64,000 bases of DNA from Pseudomonadota bacterium (lineage in GTDB: Bacteria > Desulfobacterota > Syntrophia > Syntrophales > UBA8958), in the NCBI GenBank assembly GCA_030057915.1, contig JASGUC010000027.1, forward strand, positions 58,705-122,704, written 5' to 3'. The translations under genes and the position numbers were made by a program. Of this stretch, positions 8,622 through 17,352 are shown one piece after another; positions within the stretch are counted from its first letter, which is position 1, and each line of letters starts with the position of its first letter. A model generated the notes under the pieces. It was not told the origin of the DNA, made no database searches, and saw only the letters and a program-made list of their open reading frames with translations.

Positions 8622-9638
8622 CTAAAACTGTTCTAAAAAACGTGCGTCATTCTCGAAGAACAGGCGGATATCGGATATGCCGTACTTGAGCATGGCGATC
8701 CGCTCCACTCCCAGTCCAAAGGCAAACCCCGAGTATTCTTCGGGATCATAACCCACGTTCGCGAATACGGCGGGATCCACCATGCCGGAACCCAGGATTT
8801 CCAGCCAGCCGCTCTGGCCGCATACCCGGCAACCTTCGCCCCCGCACATAACGCAGCGGATGTCCACCTCGGCGCTGGGCTCGGTGAATGGAAAGAAGCT
8901 GGGTCTGAATCTCGGCAGGATATCCGCGCCGAATACCTCCTGGAGAAAGAAGGTGAGGACGCCCTTGAGGTCCCCGAAGGTGATGCCCCGGTCAACCAGA
9001 AGTCCCTCGATCTGATGGAACATGGGGGTATGGGATACATCGGAATCGGGGCGATAGACCTTGCCGGGAGAAAGGATCCGCACCGGGGGTCGCATCTTCT
9101 CCATGGTACGGATCTGTACGGGCGAGGTGTGGGTCCGCAAGACGATGTTGTCGCTCACATAGAAGGTGTCCTGCATGTCCCGGGCCGGATGATCCTTGGG
9201 GATGTTCAGCGCCTCGAAATTGTAATAATCCGTCTCTATCTCCGGCCCTTCCTCCACGGTAAATCCCAGGCGGGAAAAGATCCCGCAGATCTCCTCCATA
9301 ACCTGGGTTACGGGATGGCGTTGACCGATCCGGACGGCGCGGCCGGGAAGGGTCACATCGACGGCCTCCTGGCGCAGCAGTTCATCTCCCCGGGAATCCT
9401 CGATTCGTTTCAGGGCGGCATCCAGCGCGCCGGCTATCTTGTCCTTGATCTCGTTGCTCAGTTTTCCCAACCGTGGTCGTTCGGCGGGGGGGGCGCTCCC
9501 CAGTTGGCGCAGCATCTGGGTGAGCAAGCCTTTGCGACCCAGATACTTCGTCCGCAGTTCGTTGAGCGCCTCCTCGGCATGGGCCTCCTGCAACTCCGCA
9601 TCGGCCCGTCGCGCCAATTCCTCCAGTTGCCGGATCAT
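8622..9638 (-). CDS. pheS: Phenylalanyl-tRNA synthetase alpha subunit
   Basis: Catalytic class II subunit of PheRS. It has 338 residues with an N-terminal coiled coil at about 1-90, motif 2 around [12 protein letters not shown], and the motif 3 segment [18 protein letters not shown] near the C-terminus. It also carries [17 protein letters not shown], a cysteine-rich loop seen in many family members. Its ATG overlaps the rplT stop by 4 nt (ATGA). Confidence 0.98.
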   Translation of the reverse strand: MIRQLEELARRADAELQEAHAEEALNELRTKYLGRKGLLTQMLRQLGSAPPAERPRLGKLSNEIKDKIAGALDAALKRIEDSRGDELLRQEAVDVTLPGRAVRIGQRHPVTQVMEEICGIFSRLGFTVEEGPEIETDYYNFEALNIPKDHPARDMQDTFYVSDNIVLRTHTSPVQIRTMEKMRPPVRILSPGKVYRPDSDVSHTPMFHQIEGLLVDRGITFGDLKGVLTFFLQEVFGADILPRFRPSFFPFTEPSAEVDIRCVMCGGEGCRVCGQSGWLEILGSGMVDPAVFANVGYDPEEYSGFAFGLGVERIAMLKYGISDIRLFFENDARFLEQF

Positions 9639-9994
9639 GAGGCGAGTCGTCCCTTAGCCATGACCACGATCTCTTTGAAGGCCTGGGGATCATGGACGGC
9701 CAGATCGGCGAGAATCTTGCGGTCGATGGCCACCTCCGCCTTCCTCATGCCGTCGATGAGACGGCTGTAAGTGATGTCGTTCAGGCGGGCGGCGGCGCTG
9801 ATCCGGGCAATCCAGAGCCTTCGAAAATCTCTCTTTCTCGTCCGACGGTCCCGAAAGGCGTATTTCATCGCCTTGTCAACCGCTTCCGTCGCGGTTCGTC
9901 GGAGACGCCGTCGTGCGCCGAAAAAACCCTTCGCCAACTTCAATATCTTTCTACGCTTCTTCTTGGCCGTAACGGCCCTTTTAACCCTGGGCAT
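9635..9994 (-). CDS. rplT: 50S ribosomal protein L20
   Basis: rRNA-binding large-subunit assembly protein of 119 residues. It begins [19 protein letters not shown] and contains [14 protein letters not shown], both diagnostic. The very basic N-terminal extension is intact. It is part of the infC-rpmI-rplT unit, where L20 commonly acts as the autogenous repressor; I see no specific leader structure here. Confidence 0.98.
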   Translation of the reverse strand: MPRVKRAVTAKKKRRKILKLAKGFFGARRRLRRTATEAVDKAMKYAFRDRRTRKRDFRRLWIARISAAARLNDITYSRLIDGMRKAEVAIDRKILADLAVHDPQAFKEIVVMAKGRLAS

Positions 9995-10053
9995 TTATTG
10001 TCTTCTCCTTGCTCTGGTTTTGAAACGGACGCATTCGGTTCGCCGCCGTGCTT

Positions 10054-10251
10054 CTACAGATAAGGCAGCAATCTTTTCAGCGCGGCCTCATTGGTCTTGT
10101 CCGCCAGCGCCGACCTGCGGAGATTCCTTTTCCGCTTTGGCGATTTCGTGGACAGAATATGGTTGGAAAACGCCTTGGCCCTCTTTACCCTTCCCGTACC
10201 GGTAAGGGAAAAACGCTTGGCGGCGCCTCGATGGGTTTTCAATTTTGGCAT
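10054..10251 (-). CDS. rpmI: 50S ribosomal protein L35
   Basis: Small (65 aa), very basic large-subunit protein starting [20 protein letters not shown], the family signature. It lies between infC and rplT as in most bacteria; 59 nt separate it from rplT and 23 nt from infC. Confidence 0.97.
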   Translation of the reverse strand: MPKLKTHRGAAKRFSLTGTGRVKRAKAFSNHILSTKSPKRKRNLRRSALADKTNEAALKRLLPYL

Positions 10252-10274
10252 CGTCCTTCGTCTCCTCGCTATAT

Positions 10275-10781
10275 TTATTTCTTCGGAACCACGACCATGG
10301 TCATGTTCCTTCCTTCCAGCTTTGGCTGCATCTCCACGACCCCCGCTTCGGCCACGGCGTCGCGTATCGTTTCCATGACCTTTCGCCCCAAGTCCGCATA
10401 GGCTATCTCCCGGCCCCGGAACATCATGGTTATCTTCACCTTGTCATTCTGTTGCAGAAATTTTCTTATGTGACGGATCTTCACCTCCAAGTCGTGTTCC
10501 TCCGTCTTTGGCCGCAGGCGTATTTCCTTGATCTGAATGGTTGTCTGGCTCTTTCTCGCGTCCTGGAGCTTTTTACTCTGCTGGTACCGATACTTACCGT
10601 AATCCATGACCCGGCAGACTGGCGGATCCGCATTGGGCGCGATTTCCACCAGATCGAGACCGGCTTTGGCGGCTATCGCCAAGGCTTCCTTGAGGGGCAT
10701 GATGCCCAACTGCCTGCCCTCCTCGATGAGCCTCACCTGCCCCGCCTTGATTTCCTCGTTGATATTCAACTCCTTAGCGAT
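10275..10781 (-). CDS. infC: Translation initiation factor IF-3, apparent AUC start
   Basis: IF-3 binds the 30S subunit and enforces start-codon fidelity. Both domains are seen: N-terminal [21 protein letters not shown] and C-terminal [20 protein letters not shown]. The frame has a stop (TGA) at 10785-10787, so no ATG or GTG can serve. The strong AGGAGGTGA site is spaced 4-6 nt from an ATC codon at 10779-10781, giving an N-terminus beginning [13 protein letters not shown]. The next candidate, TTG at 10769, has AAGGAG touching it and no usable spacing. Rare AUU/AUC starts are known for infC and allow IF-3 to repress itself. I therefore call the ATC as start. Confidence 0.85.
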   Translation of the reverse strand: MAKELNINEEIKAGQVRLIEEGRQLGIMPLKEALAIAAKAGLDLVEIAPNADPPVCRVMDYGKYRYQQSKKLQDARKSQTTIQIKEIRLRPKTEEHDLEVKIRHIRKFLQQNDKVKITMMFRGREIAYADLGRKVMETIRDAVAEAGVVEMQPKLEGRNMTMVVVPKK

Positions 10782-10807
10782 ATGTCACCTCCTGAATTAA
10801 GTTTGAC

Positions 10808-12724
10808 TCAACGATAATTGCGGACTTCTTCCAGAATGTGGGCGATAAAATCCGTCGTCCCCATGGCCCCCATGTTCCTCCCGTCGCGCCGTCGGGGAGA
10901 AATGGTGCGCTCCGCCACTTCCCGGTCGCCGATGACCAGCATGTAAGGCGTCTTCCGCATCTGGGCCTCCCTGATCTTGTAACCCAGCTTTTCGTTGGAA
11001 AAACTCTTCTCGACCCGGATGCCCGCATCTACCAGCGCCTGATGGATTTGCTCTCCGTAGGGGATCTGCTTTTCCGTAACGGTCAGGATCTCCGCCTGCA
11101 CCGGGGAGAGCCAAACGGGGAAGGCCCCGGCGTAGTGCTCGATCAGGACCCCCATGAAACGCTCGATGGCGCCGAGAATGACCCGGTGCAACATGACGGG
11201 GCGATGCCTTTCCCCGTCGGGACCAACATATGACAGTTCGAAACGCTCCGGCAGGGTAAAGTCACACTGGATGGTGGCGCACTGCCATTTCCTTTTCAGG
11301 GCGTCCTTGAGCTTGAAGTCGATCTTCGGTCCATAAAACGCCCCGTCGCCCTCATTGACCTCATAATCCATGCGGCAATCTTGCAAAGCCCCCTCCAGGG
11401 CCGAGGTCGCCAGTTCCCAGTCCGCGTCGGAACCGATGGATTTTTCCGGCCGGGTGCTCAGTTCCACTTCATATTCGAAACCGAAGATCTTCATGGCATA
11501 GGCGACGAAATCGGCGATCGCCCGAATCTCGTCGTTCAACTGTTCCGGGGTGCATAGGATATGGGCGTCGTCCTGGGTGAACTGGCGGGCCCGCATGAGT
11601 CCGTGCAGTACCCCGGTTTTTTCGTGACGGTGCACCGTTCCCAGCTCGAAGTATCGCAGCGGCAGATCGCGATAGCTGCGGATCTTGGACTTGTAGATGA
11701 GCATGTGGGAGAGGCAGTTCATGGGCTTGATACCGTACCCTTGACCCTCCACCTCGGTGAAGTACATGTTTTCCCGATAATGGTCGAAATGTCCCGATCT
11801 CTTCCAGAGGTCGTCCTTGAGGATCTGGGGGCCCATGACCATGTCGTAGCCCCGCCTCAGGTGCTCCCGCCGCTCCCATTCCTCGATGATGTAGCGGAGC
11901 ATCATCCCCTTGGGGTGAAAGATGATCAACCCCGGCCCGGCTTCCTCGTTCATCTGGAAGAGGTCCAGCTCCCGCCCCAGACGGCGGTGATCCCGTTTTT
12001 TAGCCTCCTCCATCATCCGCAGGTAATCGTCCAGCGCCTCCTGGGTGGCAAAGCAGGTCCCGTAAATCCTCTGGAGCATCTTGTTGCGTTCGTCGCCCCG
12101 CCAATAGGCCCCGGCGACATTGAGAAGGCGGAAGGCCTTTACCATGATCGTCGAGGGCAGATGGGGTCCCCGGCACAGGTCTTCGTATCCCGCCTGGGTA
12201 TAAACGCTCACGGTCCGGACATCGGGAGGAAGATCGTCAATCAGCTCCACCTTGTAGGTCTCTCCCTTGTCCCGGAACAGGGATAGGGCCTCCTCCCGGG
12301 AGAGTTCCCGCCGTGAGAAGGGCGCATCGGCGGCGGCGATCTCCCTCATTCGCTGTTCGATCTTCTGGAGGTCTTCGGGCGTGAAGGCGGTTTGGTACTC
12401 AAAATCATAGTAAAAACCATCCTCGATAGAGGGGCCGATGCTTACCTTGGCGCCGGGAAAGGTATCCTGCACCGCCTGGGCCATGATATGAGAGGCGCTG
12501 TGGCGAAGGACGCCCAGCCCTTCCTTGGATGTCACATCCACGGGTTCCATCAGGGCGTCTTCCGTAACCAGGGACGACAGGTCAACGAGTCTGCCATTGA
12601 CCTTCGCCGCCACAGTCGTCGGCAGCATATCCGGCTTCCAGGCAGCGATGGCGTCCCTTGCGGTGCTTCCGTTCGGCAAAACGGTCTGCCGTCGGTCCGG
12701 CCAGGTAATCGTTATCTCCTTCAT
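10808..12724 (-). CDS. thrS: Threonyl-tRNA synthetase
   Basis: Class II synthetase charging tRNA-Thr, 638 residues. It has an N-terminal TGS domain (about 1-62), an editing domain with the zinc-type HSASH pair at His75/His79, a catalytic core with [13 protein letters not shown] and motif 3 around [15 protein letters not shown], and a C-terminal anticodon-binding domain from about 540. ATG 12724 (MKEITIT) is chosen over GTG 12733 because GGGTGAGAG precedes it at good spacing. It heads the operon running to merR and follows tRNA-Val plus a hairpin. Confidence 0.97.
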   Translation of the reverse strand: MKEITITWPDRRQTVLPNGSTARDAIAAWKPDMLPTTVAAKVNGRLVDLSSLVTEDALMEPVDVTSKEGLGVLRHSASHIMAQAVQDTFPGAKVSIGPSIEDGFYYDFEYQTAFTPEDLQKIEQRMREIAAADAPFSRRELSREEALSLFRDKGETYKVELIDDLPPDVRTVSVYTQAGYEDLCRGPHLPSTIMVKAFRLLNVAGAYWRGDERNKMLQRIYGTCFATQEALDDYLRMMEEAKKRDHRRLGRELDLFQMNEEAGPGLIIFHPKGMMLRYIIEEWERREHLRRGYDMVMGPQILKDDLWKRSGHFDHYRENMYFTEVEGQGYGIKPMNCLSHMLIYKSKIRSYRDLPLRYFELGTVHRHEKTGVLHGLMRARQFTQDDAHILCTPEQLNDEIRAIADFVAYAMKIFGFEYEVELSTRPEKSIGSDADWELATSALEGALQDCRMDYEVNEGDGAFYGPKIDFKLKDALKRKWQCATIQCDFTLPERFELSYVGPDGERHRPVMLHRVILGAIERFMGVLIEHYAGAFPVWLSPVQAEILTVTEKQIPYGEQIHQALVDAGIRVEKSFSNEKLGYKIREAQMRKTPYMLVIGDREVAERTISPRRRDGRNMGAMGTTDFIAHILEEVRNYR

Positions 12725-12748
12725 GGCTCTCACCCTGATATGAATTAA

Positions 12749-12788
12749 AGAGAGGGCATCACGTTCAGATTTCGCTGATGCCCTCTCT
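12749..12788 (-). terminator. 13-bp hairpin between tRNA-Val and thrS (terminator or leader)
   Basis: On the minus strand AGAGAGGGCATCA pairs perfectly with TGATGCCCTCTCT around a 14-nt loop, then TTTAATT. It could end the tRNA-Val transcript or serve as a regulated thrS leader. The T-tract is weak, so read-through into thrS is likely. No T-box signature is seen. Confidence 0.7.
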
Positions 12789-12796
12789 AAATGTTA

Positions 12797-12871
12797 TGGT
12801 AGGCACGCAGGGATTTGAACCCTGGACATCCACCGCGTCAGGATGGCGCTCTCCCCCTGAGCTACGTGCCT
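12797..12871 (-). tRNA. tRNA-Val (GAC)
   Basis: Complete cloverleaf: acceptor AGGCACG/CGTGCCT, D-stem GCTC/GAGC, anticodon loop CTGACGC with anticodon GAC, T-arm CAGGG TTCAAAT CCCTG, discriminator A and an encoded CCA. Confidence 0.95.
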
Positions 12872-12898
12872 AAAGTTTTTTTCTGCGAACGGGTCATG

Positions 12899-12927
12899 CA
12901 CTTAACAGGAAAAAGCTTCCATGTCAA
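12899..12927 (-). promoter_or_regulatory. Promoter for tRNA-Val/thrS
   Basis: Perfect TTGACA, 17 nt, then TAAGTG (weak -10) on the minus strand, with predicted start about 20 nt before the tRNA. GTTAAG one base upstream is an alternative -10. Confidence 0.45.
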
Positions 12928-12943
12928 GGCAAATCTATGTCTT

Positions 12944-13501
12944 TCACGTTGCCGAATTGATGAAGCGTATCCCCTTGAAAATGTAGTTCAACCCCGAAAT
13001 AATGGTCAATGCGGAGGTCGCCACATATAAGCTCAGCAAAAAATTCTTGTAATCCGCCGCCATCGCCAAGGTATGGAGCAGCAGGACGCCGAAAATCGTC
13101 AACAACTGAAATACCGTGGTTAATTTGCCGATCATCGTGGGTCGCACCTGGAAGGAAACGGACATGACGGCCAGCATGGCGATGCCGATGAGGATAATGC
13201 AGTCCCTGCTCACGACGATGACGCTCAGCCAGCCGGGTATGACATGCTTAATGGAAAGCGTCACGAAGCAACTCACCATCAGGGCCTTATCGGCAATAGG
13301 ATCGAGGTACGCCCCCAGCTCTGTCTGCTGATGGAGAATCCGGGCCAGAAAGCCGTCCAAGCCATCGGTGATCCCGGAGAGGGCAAAGAGAATCAGCGCC
13401 TTGAAATAATCGCCCTGCATGAGGAGAATCACGATCGCGGGCACGAGAATGATCCGCAGAACCGTCAGGGTGTTTGGGATGTTAAGCCGCCCCGCATCCA
13501 T
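12944..13501 (-). CDS. pgsA: CDP-diacylglycerol--glycerol-3-phosphate 3-phosphatidyltransferase
   Basis: Membrane enzyme making phosphatidylglycerol phosphate, the route to PG and cardiolipin. The CDP-alcohol phosphotransferase signature (DGX2ARX8GX3DX3D) is fully present, from DGLDGFLAR to YLDPIADKA near residue 60, with four or five hydrophobic segments over 185 residues. The ATG at 13501 overlaps the stop of the FecR gene as TGATG; an in-frame TTG one codon earlier is unlikely. Confidence 0.95.
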   Translation of the reverse strand: MDAGRLNIPNTLTVLRIILVPAIVILLMQGDYFKALILFALSGITDGLDGFLARILHQQTELGAYLDPIADKALMVSCFVTLSIKHVIPGWLSVIVVSRDCIILIGIAMLAVMSVSFQVRPTMIGKLTTVFQLLTIFGVLLLHTLAMAADYKNFLLSLYVATSALTIISGLNYIFKGIRFINSAT

Positions 13502-14256
13502 CAAAGCGCCCTGTCCCTGCTCCGGTTCCAGTCCACCCAGGCGTCGCGGTCTTCTTCGACGGAAAACGTCCGCGGCTTATCTGCCGATCCGTCCGCACGG
13601 ATATAAACCTGCTGCATGGAGCGGACAATCACCGTCCACTCTTCCCGAGAAACCTTGTGGGGACCGGCGATCTTGCGCGGTCCCGGGATCTTGACGGGAG
13701 GGCCGAGGGTTCTCCCGGACTCCGCCGCCTTCGTCACACCGGTAACGGCGATCTCTCCCTCATAGACCCGCACCAACGCCGAGGCGTCCGAATGCGCGTT
13801 CAGTCGGTAGATCGTCCCCCGGACCCCCGTTACGGCATTGTTGCAGGAGATTTCAAATTTTCTCTTCAGCCCCATCGACTTGCTCACATTTGCCCAAGTC
13901 CGGCCTACGGCGATGTGAACCTTGACATCCCCGCCCTTGTCGGCCCCGTCCCGTTCGACGATAAAGCGGCTCTCCGCGGCGAAACGGAGTCGCGAATTGT
14001 CGGCCAGGGTGATCTCCAGCCTCGAATTGCCCCCGACGACAACCTCGTCCCCTCCCCGAAGGTTGGCCTTCTCCGCGAGCATCCGCCAGGCCTTTTCTCC
14101 CTGAGGGAGGACCTGGGCCTGGCCGTCGAGATGGGTGACAACGGCGCCCCCCTTGCCCGCCTTAACCGCCAGGGGCTTCCGGGCGAACGAAGCCCCCGGG
14201 GCCAACCAGGTTAGCAAGGCCGCGAAAAGCAAAAAGAAGATCGGCTTGTATTTCAT
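13501..14256 (-). CDS. FecR-domain secreted protein
   Basis: Predicted exported protein of 251 residues. A signal peptide covers about residues 1-26 (MKYKPIFFLLFAALLTW, ending ASFA). It is followed by a FecR-type beta domain at about 60-170, with RLRFAAESRF and the VTGVRGTIYRL motif common to FecR/LysM-linked proteins. There is no transmembrane anchor or sigma-regulator part, so it is not a classical FecR signal transducer. ATG 14256 is chosen because GAGGGG is correctly spaced. Coupled to pgsA and preceded by a lipoprotein gene. Role unknown. Confidence 0.75.
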   Translation of the reverse strand: MKYKPIFFLLFAALLTWLAPGASFARKPLAVKAGKGGAVVTHLDGQAQVLPQGEKAWRMLAEKANLRGGDEVVVGGNSRLEITLADNSRLRFAAESRFIVERDGADKGGDVKVHIAVGRTWANVSKSMGLKRKFEISCNNAVTGVRGTIYRLNAHSDASALVRVYEGEIAVTGVTKAAESGRTLGPPVKIPGPRKIAGPHKVSREEWTVIVRSMQQVYIRADGSADKPRTFSVEEDRDAWVDWNRSRDRAL

Positions 14257-14272
14257 GGACATACCCCTCGTT

Positions 14273-14884
14273 TCATGCATCCGGCCCCAGGGGGAGGGTT
14301 TCCACGGCCTTGGCGATTATCTCCTCCATCACCGGCTCGAAGACCTGACAACTCTTCATGCGGAGGCGATCCCGGGTGATTTCGAAATTCCTCTCCGTAA
14401 GGGAATGTTTGACGCTCCAGATGCTTTCGTTGGTCTTGGCGCTCCGTAAATCGAAGGTGGCCGTTACTCCGGTAGAGGCATAGAGGAGGAGAAAGGAGGT
14501 GTCGCACTCCTTCAGGGTGACATAGAGTACGGCGTCCACTCCCAGCAGATCCCCGACCTGCCGGGGTGGAACGGCGTCCGGGGTGGGACGCCGGTAGTCG
14601 CTGAAAAAAGGAGACAATTTCTCGTCGATGGTCTTCGGGGGGATTTTGGGATACCCCCGGAAATATACCGCTTCCAACACCTTGTCCCGAAACAGCGCCG
14701 CCGCTTCCGCATTGTTCGATTGATTCGCCACCGGCAAGATGGCGATCAACCGGACGCCCCGCTTTTCATATTCCGGGGCCAGAAAATGGGGGATCTTCTT
14801 CGCGCATCCACCCAGCGGGCAGAGCATGAGCATGACGATGGCCAGACAACAGTGGAGCTTACGGCGGCGTTCAATTCTCTTCAT
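14273..14884 (-). CDS. GNA1162/DUF799-type lipoprotein
   Basis: Predicted outer-membrane-associated lipoprotein of 203 residues. The N-terminus has a basic stretch, a hydrophobic run and the lipobox PLGGC. The body fits the GNA1162-like family: RLIAILPVANQS, LLGVDAVLYVTLKE and DLRSAKTNESIW. Such proteins resemble the small accessory lipoproteins of CsgG-like export systems, but no csgG homologue is here. ATG 14884 is preceded by AGAGGAAGGA. It lies 16 nt before the FecR gene. Confidence 0.8.
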   Translation of the reverse strand: MKRIERRRKLHCCLAIVMLMLCPLGGCAKKIPHFLAPEYEKRGVRLIAILPVANQSNNAEAAALFRDKVLEAVYFRGYPKIPPKTIDEKLSPFFSDYRRPTPDAVPPRQVGDLLGVDAVLYVTLKECDTSFLLLYASTGVTATFDLRSAKTNESIWSVKHSLTERNFEITRDRLRMKSCQVFEPVMEEIIAKAVETLPLGPDA

Positions 14885-14928
14885 TCCTTCCTCTCGCCTA
14901 TCCGGCGCCTTTCCTGGAAGTCGCGGTC

Positions 14929-15171
14929 TCACTGCTTGAGTCGCTCGATCTCCTCCCGGATGATCCGTTCGGCAATAGCCGGGAACAACTCGCGAACCAG
15001 TCTTTCCGTGGTCTCCTCCACCTTCTTGAGCATCTCCTCCTGAAGATTCGGATTCACCAAGGCGATCTTCGGCTTTCGCACTGACAGGTCGCCGGGATTC
15101 GGATCCCCCTCCTCGACCACATCCACCAGATCATAGATCGTGTCTTCCGGCCCCCTGACCCTTTCGCTCAT
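14929..15171 (-). CDS. Small acidic protein with PopZ-like C-terminal helix
   Basis: 80 residues, function not recognised. A low-complexity acidic N-terminal half is followed by a predicted amphipathic helix covering about the last 40 residues (MLKKVEETTERLVREL, then AERIIREEIERLKQ). The tail pattern of alternating charged and hydrophobic residues ending in REEIERL resembles the C-terminus of PopZ/DUF2497 polar-scaffold proteins and tails of some deltaproteobacterial response regulators. ATG 15171 has GGGGAGGAGA upstream. It lies between rsmI and the lipoprotein gene, all one strand. Confidence 0.65.
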   Translation of the reverse strand: MSERVRGPEDTIYDLVDVVEEGDPNPGDLSVRKPKIALVNPNLQEEMLKKVEETTERLVRELFPAIAERIIREEIERLKQ

Positions 15172-15221
15172 CCTGTCTCCTCCCCGGTTTTCGCCTCTGC
15201 TACCATACCCTCGTTCACAGT

Positions 15222-16082
15222 TCAAGAAAATTTCCCTGTCAAAGCAATTCGGTAGATATTTTTCCGGGGGAGTCCCGTCTTCGCGGCCACTCTATCCACC
15301 CGGTCCCGCAAGCTGAGAGATGTCTCCCGGCTCAACTCGCGCAACATCTCCACAAGTTCCTCATCGGCGTATTCCCGGTCCTTTTCTTGCCGGCCCCCAA
15401 CGATCAGGGTGATCTCGCCTCTGACGTTCCTTCCGGAGAGCGCCTCGAGAATCTCTTCCGGGTTGCCCCTGATGAACTCTTCGTATAATTTGGTCAGCTC
15501 CCTGGCCACGACGATGGGTCGCATCCCCATGATTGCCCCGATATCTTCCAGAGACGACCGGAGCCTTCGGGGGGATTCATAAAAGACCATGGTCCGCTTC
15601 TCGAGACGGCATTCCTCCAGCATTTGCCGGCGTTGCCCGGGCTTGGACGGCAGAAAGCCCTGAAAGACGAAGTTATGCATGGGCAACCCCGAGGCGCTCA
15701 ATGCCGCGATGACCGCCGAGACGCCCGGAACGGGGGACACCGGGACCCCTGCCTGTATGGCCTCGCCGATCAGGAGATAACCGGGGTCGGATATCCCCGG
15801 AGTCCCCGCATCGGAGACGTAGGCGACGCACTTCCCCGCCCGCAGCCGGTCGATGACGCTCCGCGCCCGTTTCCTTTCCACGGCGTCGTAGAGGCTGTAA
15901 ACCGGGGTGGTAATCTTGTAAGCCTGGAGCAGCTTTCTCGTCCGACGGGTGTCTTCCGCATAGATCTCGTCCACCTCCCGGAGGATGCGGATTGCCCGCA
16001 GGGTCATGTCCTCGAGGTTGCCTATGGGGGTGGCGGTAACGTAGAGCGTCCCCAGGCCTCGCTTTTCCGGGCTGTCGGTCAT
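15222..16082 (-). CDS. rsmI: 16S rRNA 2'-O-ribose C1402 methyltransferase
   Basis: SAM-dependent methyltransferase of the tetrapyrrole-methylase fold that modifies C1402 in the decoding centre. Family motifs: LYVTATPIGNLEDMTLRA at the N-terminus, YAEDTRRTRKLL, VSDAGTPGISDPG and PGVSAVIAALSASGLP. Length of 286 residues is normal. The frame is open upstream to 16262, but homology begins at MTDSPEKRGLGTLYV, so ATG 16082 with GGAAAAG is used. First gene of a minus-strand unit ending with pgsA. Confidence 0.95.
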   Translation of the reverse strand: MTDSPEKRGLGTLYVTATPIGNLEDMTLRAIRILREVDEIYAEDTRRTRKLLQAYKITTPVYSLYDAVERKRARSVIDRLRAGKCVAYVSDAGTPGISDPGYLLIGEAIQAGVPVSPVPGVSAVIAALSASGLPMHNFVFQGFLPSKPGQRRQMLEECRLEKRTMVFYESPRRLRSSLEDIGAIMGMRPIVVARELTKLYEEFIRGNPEEILEALSGRNVRGEITLIVGGRQEKDREYADEELVEMLRELSRETSLSLRDRVDRVAAKTGLPRKNIYRIALTGKFS

Positions 16083-16194
16083 CTTTTCCGGCCGGCGGCC
16101 GCAAATCCTTTGCGTCCGCGGCCTTATCTTCTCCTTCCCGCGCCTGGCCCGCGTCGGGGGAGACCCGAAACGAGGCGCGCCGCTCTCAATTGGC

Positions 16195-16223
16195 TTGACA
16201 CGGCCAAGAGGACCCTTTATATA
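16195..16223 (+). promoter_or_regulatory. Strong sigma70 promoter for the UDP-xylose cluster
   Basis: TTGACA, 17 nt, TATATA. Predicted start near 16230 leaves a leader of about 175 nt before the ATG at 16405. The leader carries two imperfect copies (16279-16308 and 16340-16373) of a motif starting TATCTCCGCCACGG and ending GGGGAAAACAGG. Confidence 0.65.
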
Positions 16224-16404
16224 ACCGATAATTTTCAACTTTGCCATCCGGAAACGCGACATTGCCTCCCCGTTGTCTTATCTCCGCCACGGGCGCGGGG
16301 AAAACAGGGGAGATGTCGGGCCGGGGGGCGGCCAGCGTCTATCTCCGCCACGGCCACAGTGGGGGAAAACAGGCGGCGCGACTTGTTCCAGAGGATCAGT
16401 TGCC

Positions 16405-17352
16405 ATGAGGACGAAACGAATATTGATCACCGGCGGCGCGGGCTTTTTGGGCTCCCATCTTTGCGACCGACTCCTGGCCCAGGGTCACGACATTCTGTGC
16501 CTGGACAATCTCTTTACCGGCAACAAGAACAATATCCGCCATCTCATTGGGCACTCCAACTTCGAATTCATCCGCCACGACATCACCCAGCCGATCTATC
16601 TGGAGGTGGACGAGATCTACAACCTCGCCTGTCCCGCCTCGCCGGTCCACTATCAGTTTAATCCCATCAAGACCATAAAAACCAACGTCATGGGGGCGAT
16701 CAATACGCTGGGACTGGCCAAGCGGGTAAAGGCCAAGATCCTTCAGGCCTCCACTTCCGAGGTCTATGGCGACCCGGAGATCCATCCTCAGCAAGAGGAG
16801 TACTGGGGACGGGTCAATCCCATCGGCATTCGCAGTTGCTACGACGAGGGCAAGCGGGCCGCGGAATGCCTCATGATGGATTACCGCCGCCAGAATCAGG
16901 TGCGGATAAAAATCGTCAGGATCTTCAATACATATGGTCCTCGCATGGCCATTGACGACGGAAGGGTGGTGAGCAACTTCATCGTTCAGGCCCTGAGGGG
17001 TCAAGACATAACCGTTTACGGCGACGGATCCCAGACCCGCTCCTTCTGCTATTGCGACGACCTGATCGAGGGCCTCATCAGGATGATGGACACGCCCGAT
17101 GAGGTCATCGGACCCGTGAATCTCGGGAATCCATCGGAATTCACCATCTTCGAACTGGCGGAGAATGTGATCCGCCTGACCGGATCTACCTCCCGAATCG
17201 TCTTTCGGCCCCTGCCCCAAGACGACCCCACACAACGCCGACCCGACATCGCCCGGGCGAGGCAACTCCTGGCGTGGCAACCTGTGGTGCCGCTGACCGA
17301 AGGGCTAGCCAAGACGATCGCATACTTCCGGGAAGTGTTGTTTCCCCGATGA
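16405..17352 (+). CDS. UDP-glucuronate decarboxylase (UDP-xylose synthase)
   Basis: NAD-dependent short-chain epimerase-fold enzyme converting UDP-glucuronate to UDP-xylose. Seen: N-terminal NAD site [16 protein letters not shown], the [13 protein letters not shown] block, catalytic [10 protein letters not shown] (YxxxK), and [11 protein letters not shown] followed by [12 protein letters not shown]. Length of 315 residues is that of soluble UXS. ATG 16405 matches the family start; frames further upstream are leader. The substrate would come from the dehydrogenase two genes on. Its stop overlaps the next ATG. Confidence 0.93.
   Translation: MRTKRILITGGAGFLGSHLCDRLLAQGHDILCLDNLFTGNKNNIRHLIGHSNFEFIRHDITQPIYLEVDEIYNLACPASPVHYQFNPIKTIKTNVMGAINTLGLAKRVKAKILQASTSEVYGDPEIHPQQEEYWGRVNPIGIRSCYDEGKRAAECLMMDYRRQNQVRIKIVRIFNTYGPRMAIDDGRVVSNFIVQALRGQDITVYGDGSQTRSFCYCDDLIEGLIRMMDTPDEVIGPVNLGNPSEFTIFELAENVIRLTGSTSRIVFRPLPQDDPTQRRPDIARARQLLAWQPVVPLTEGLAKTIAYFREVLFPR

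Noticed and set aside
12749..12871. T-box leader for thrS
   Set aside because: No T-box consensus, specifier loop or antiterminator; only a single symmetrical hairpin.
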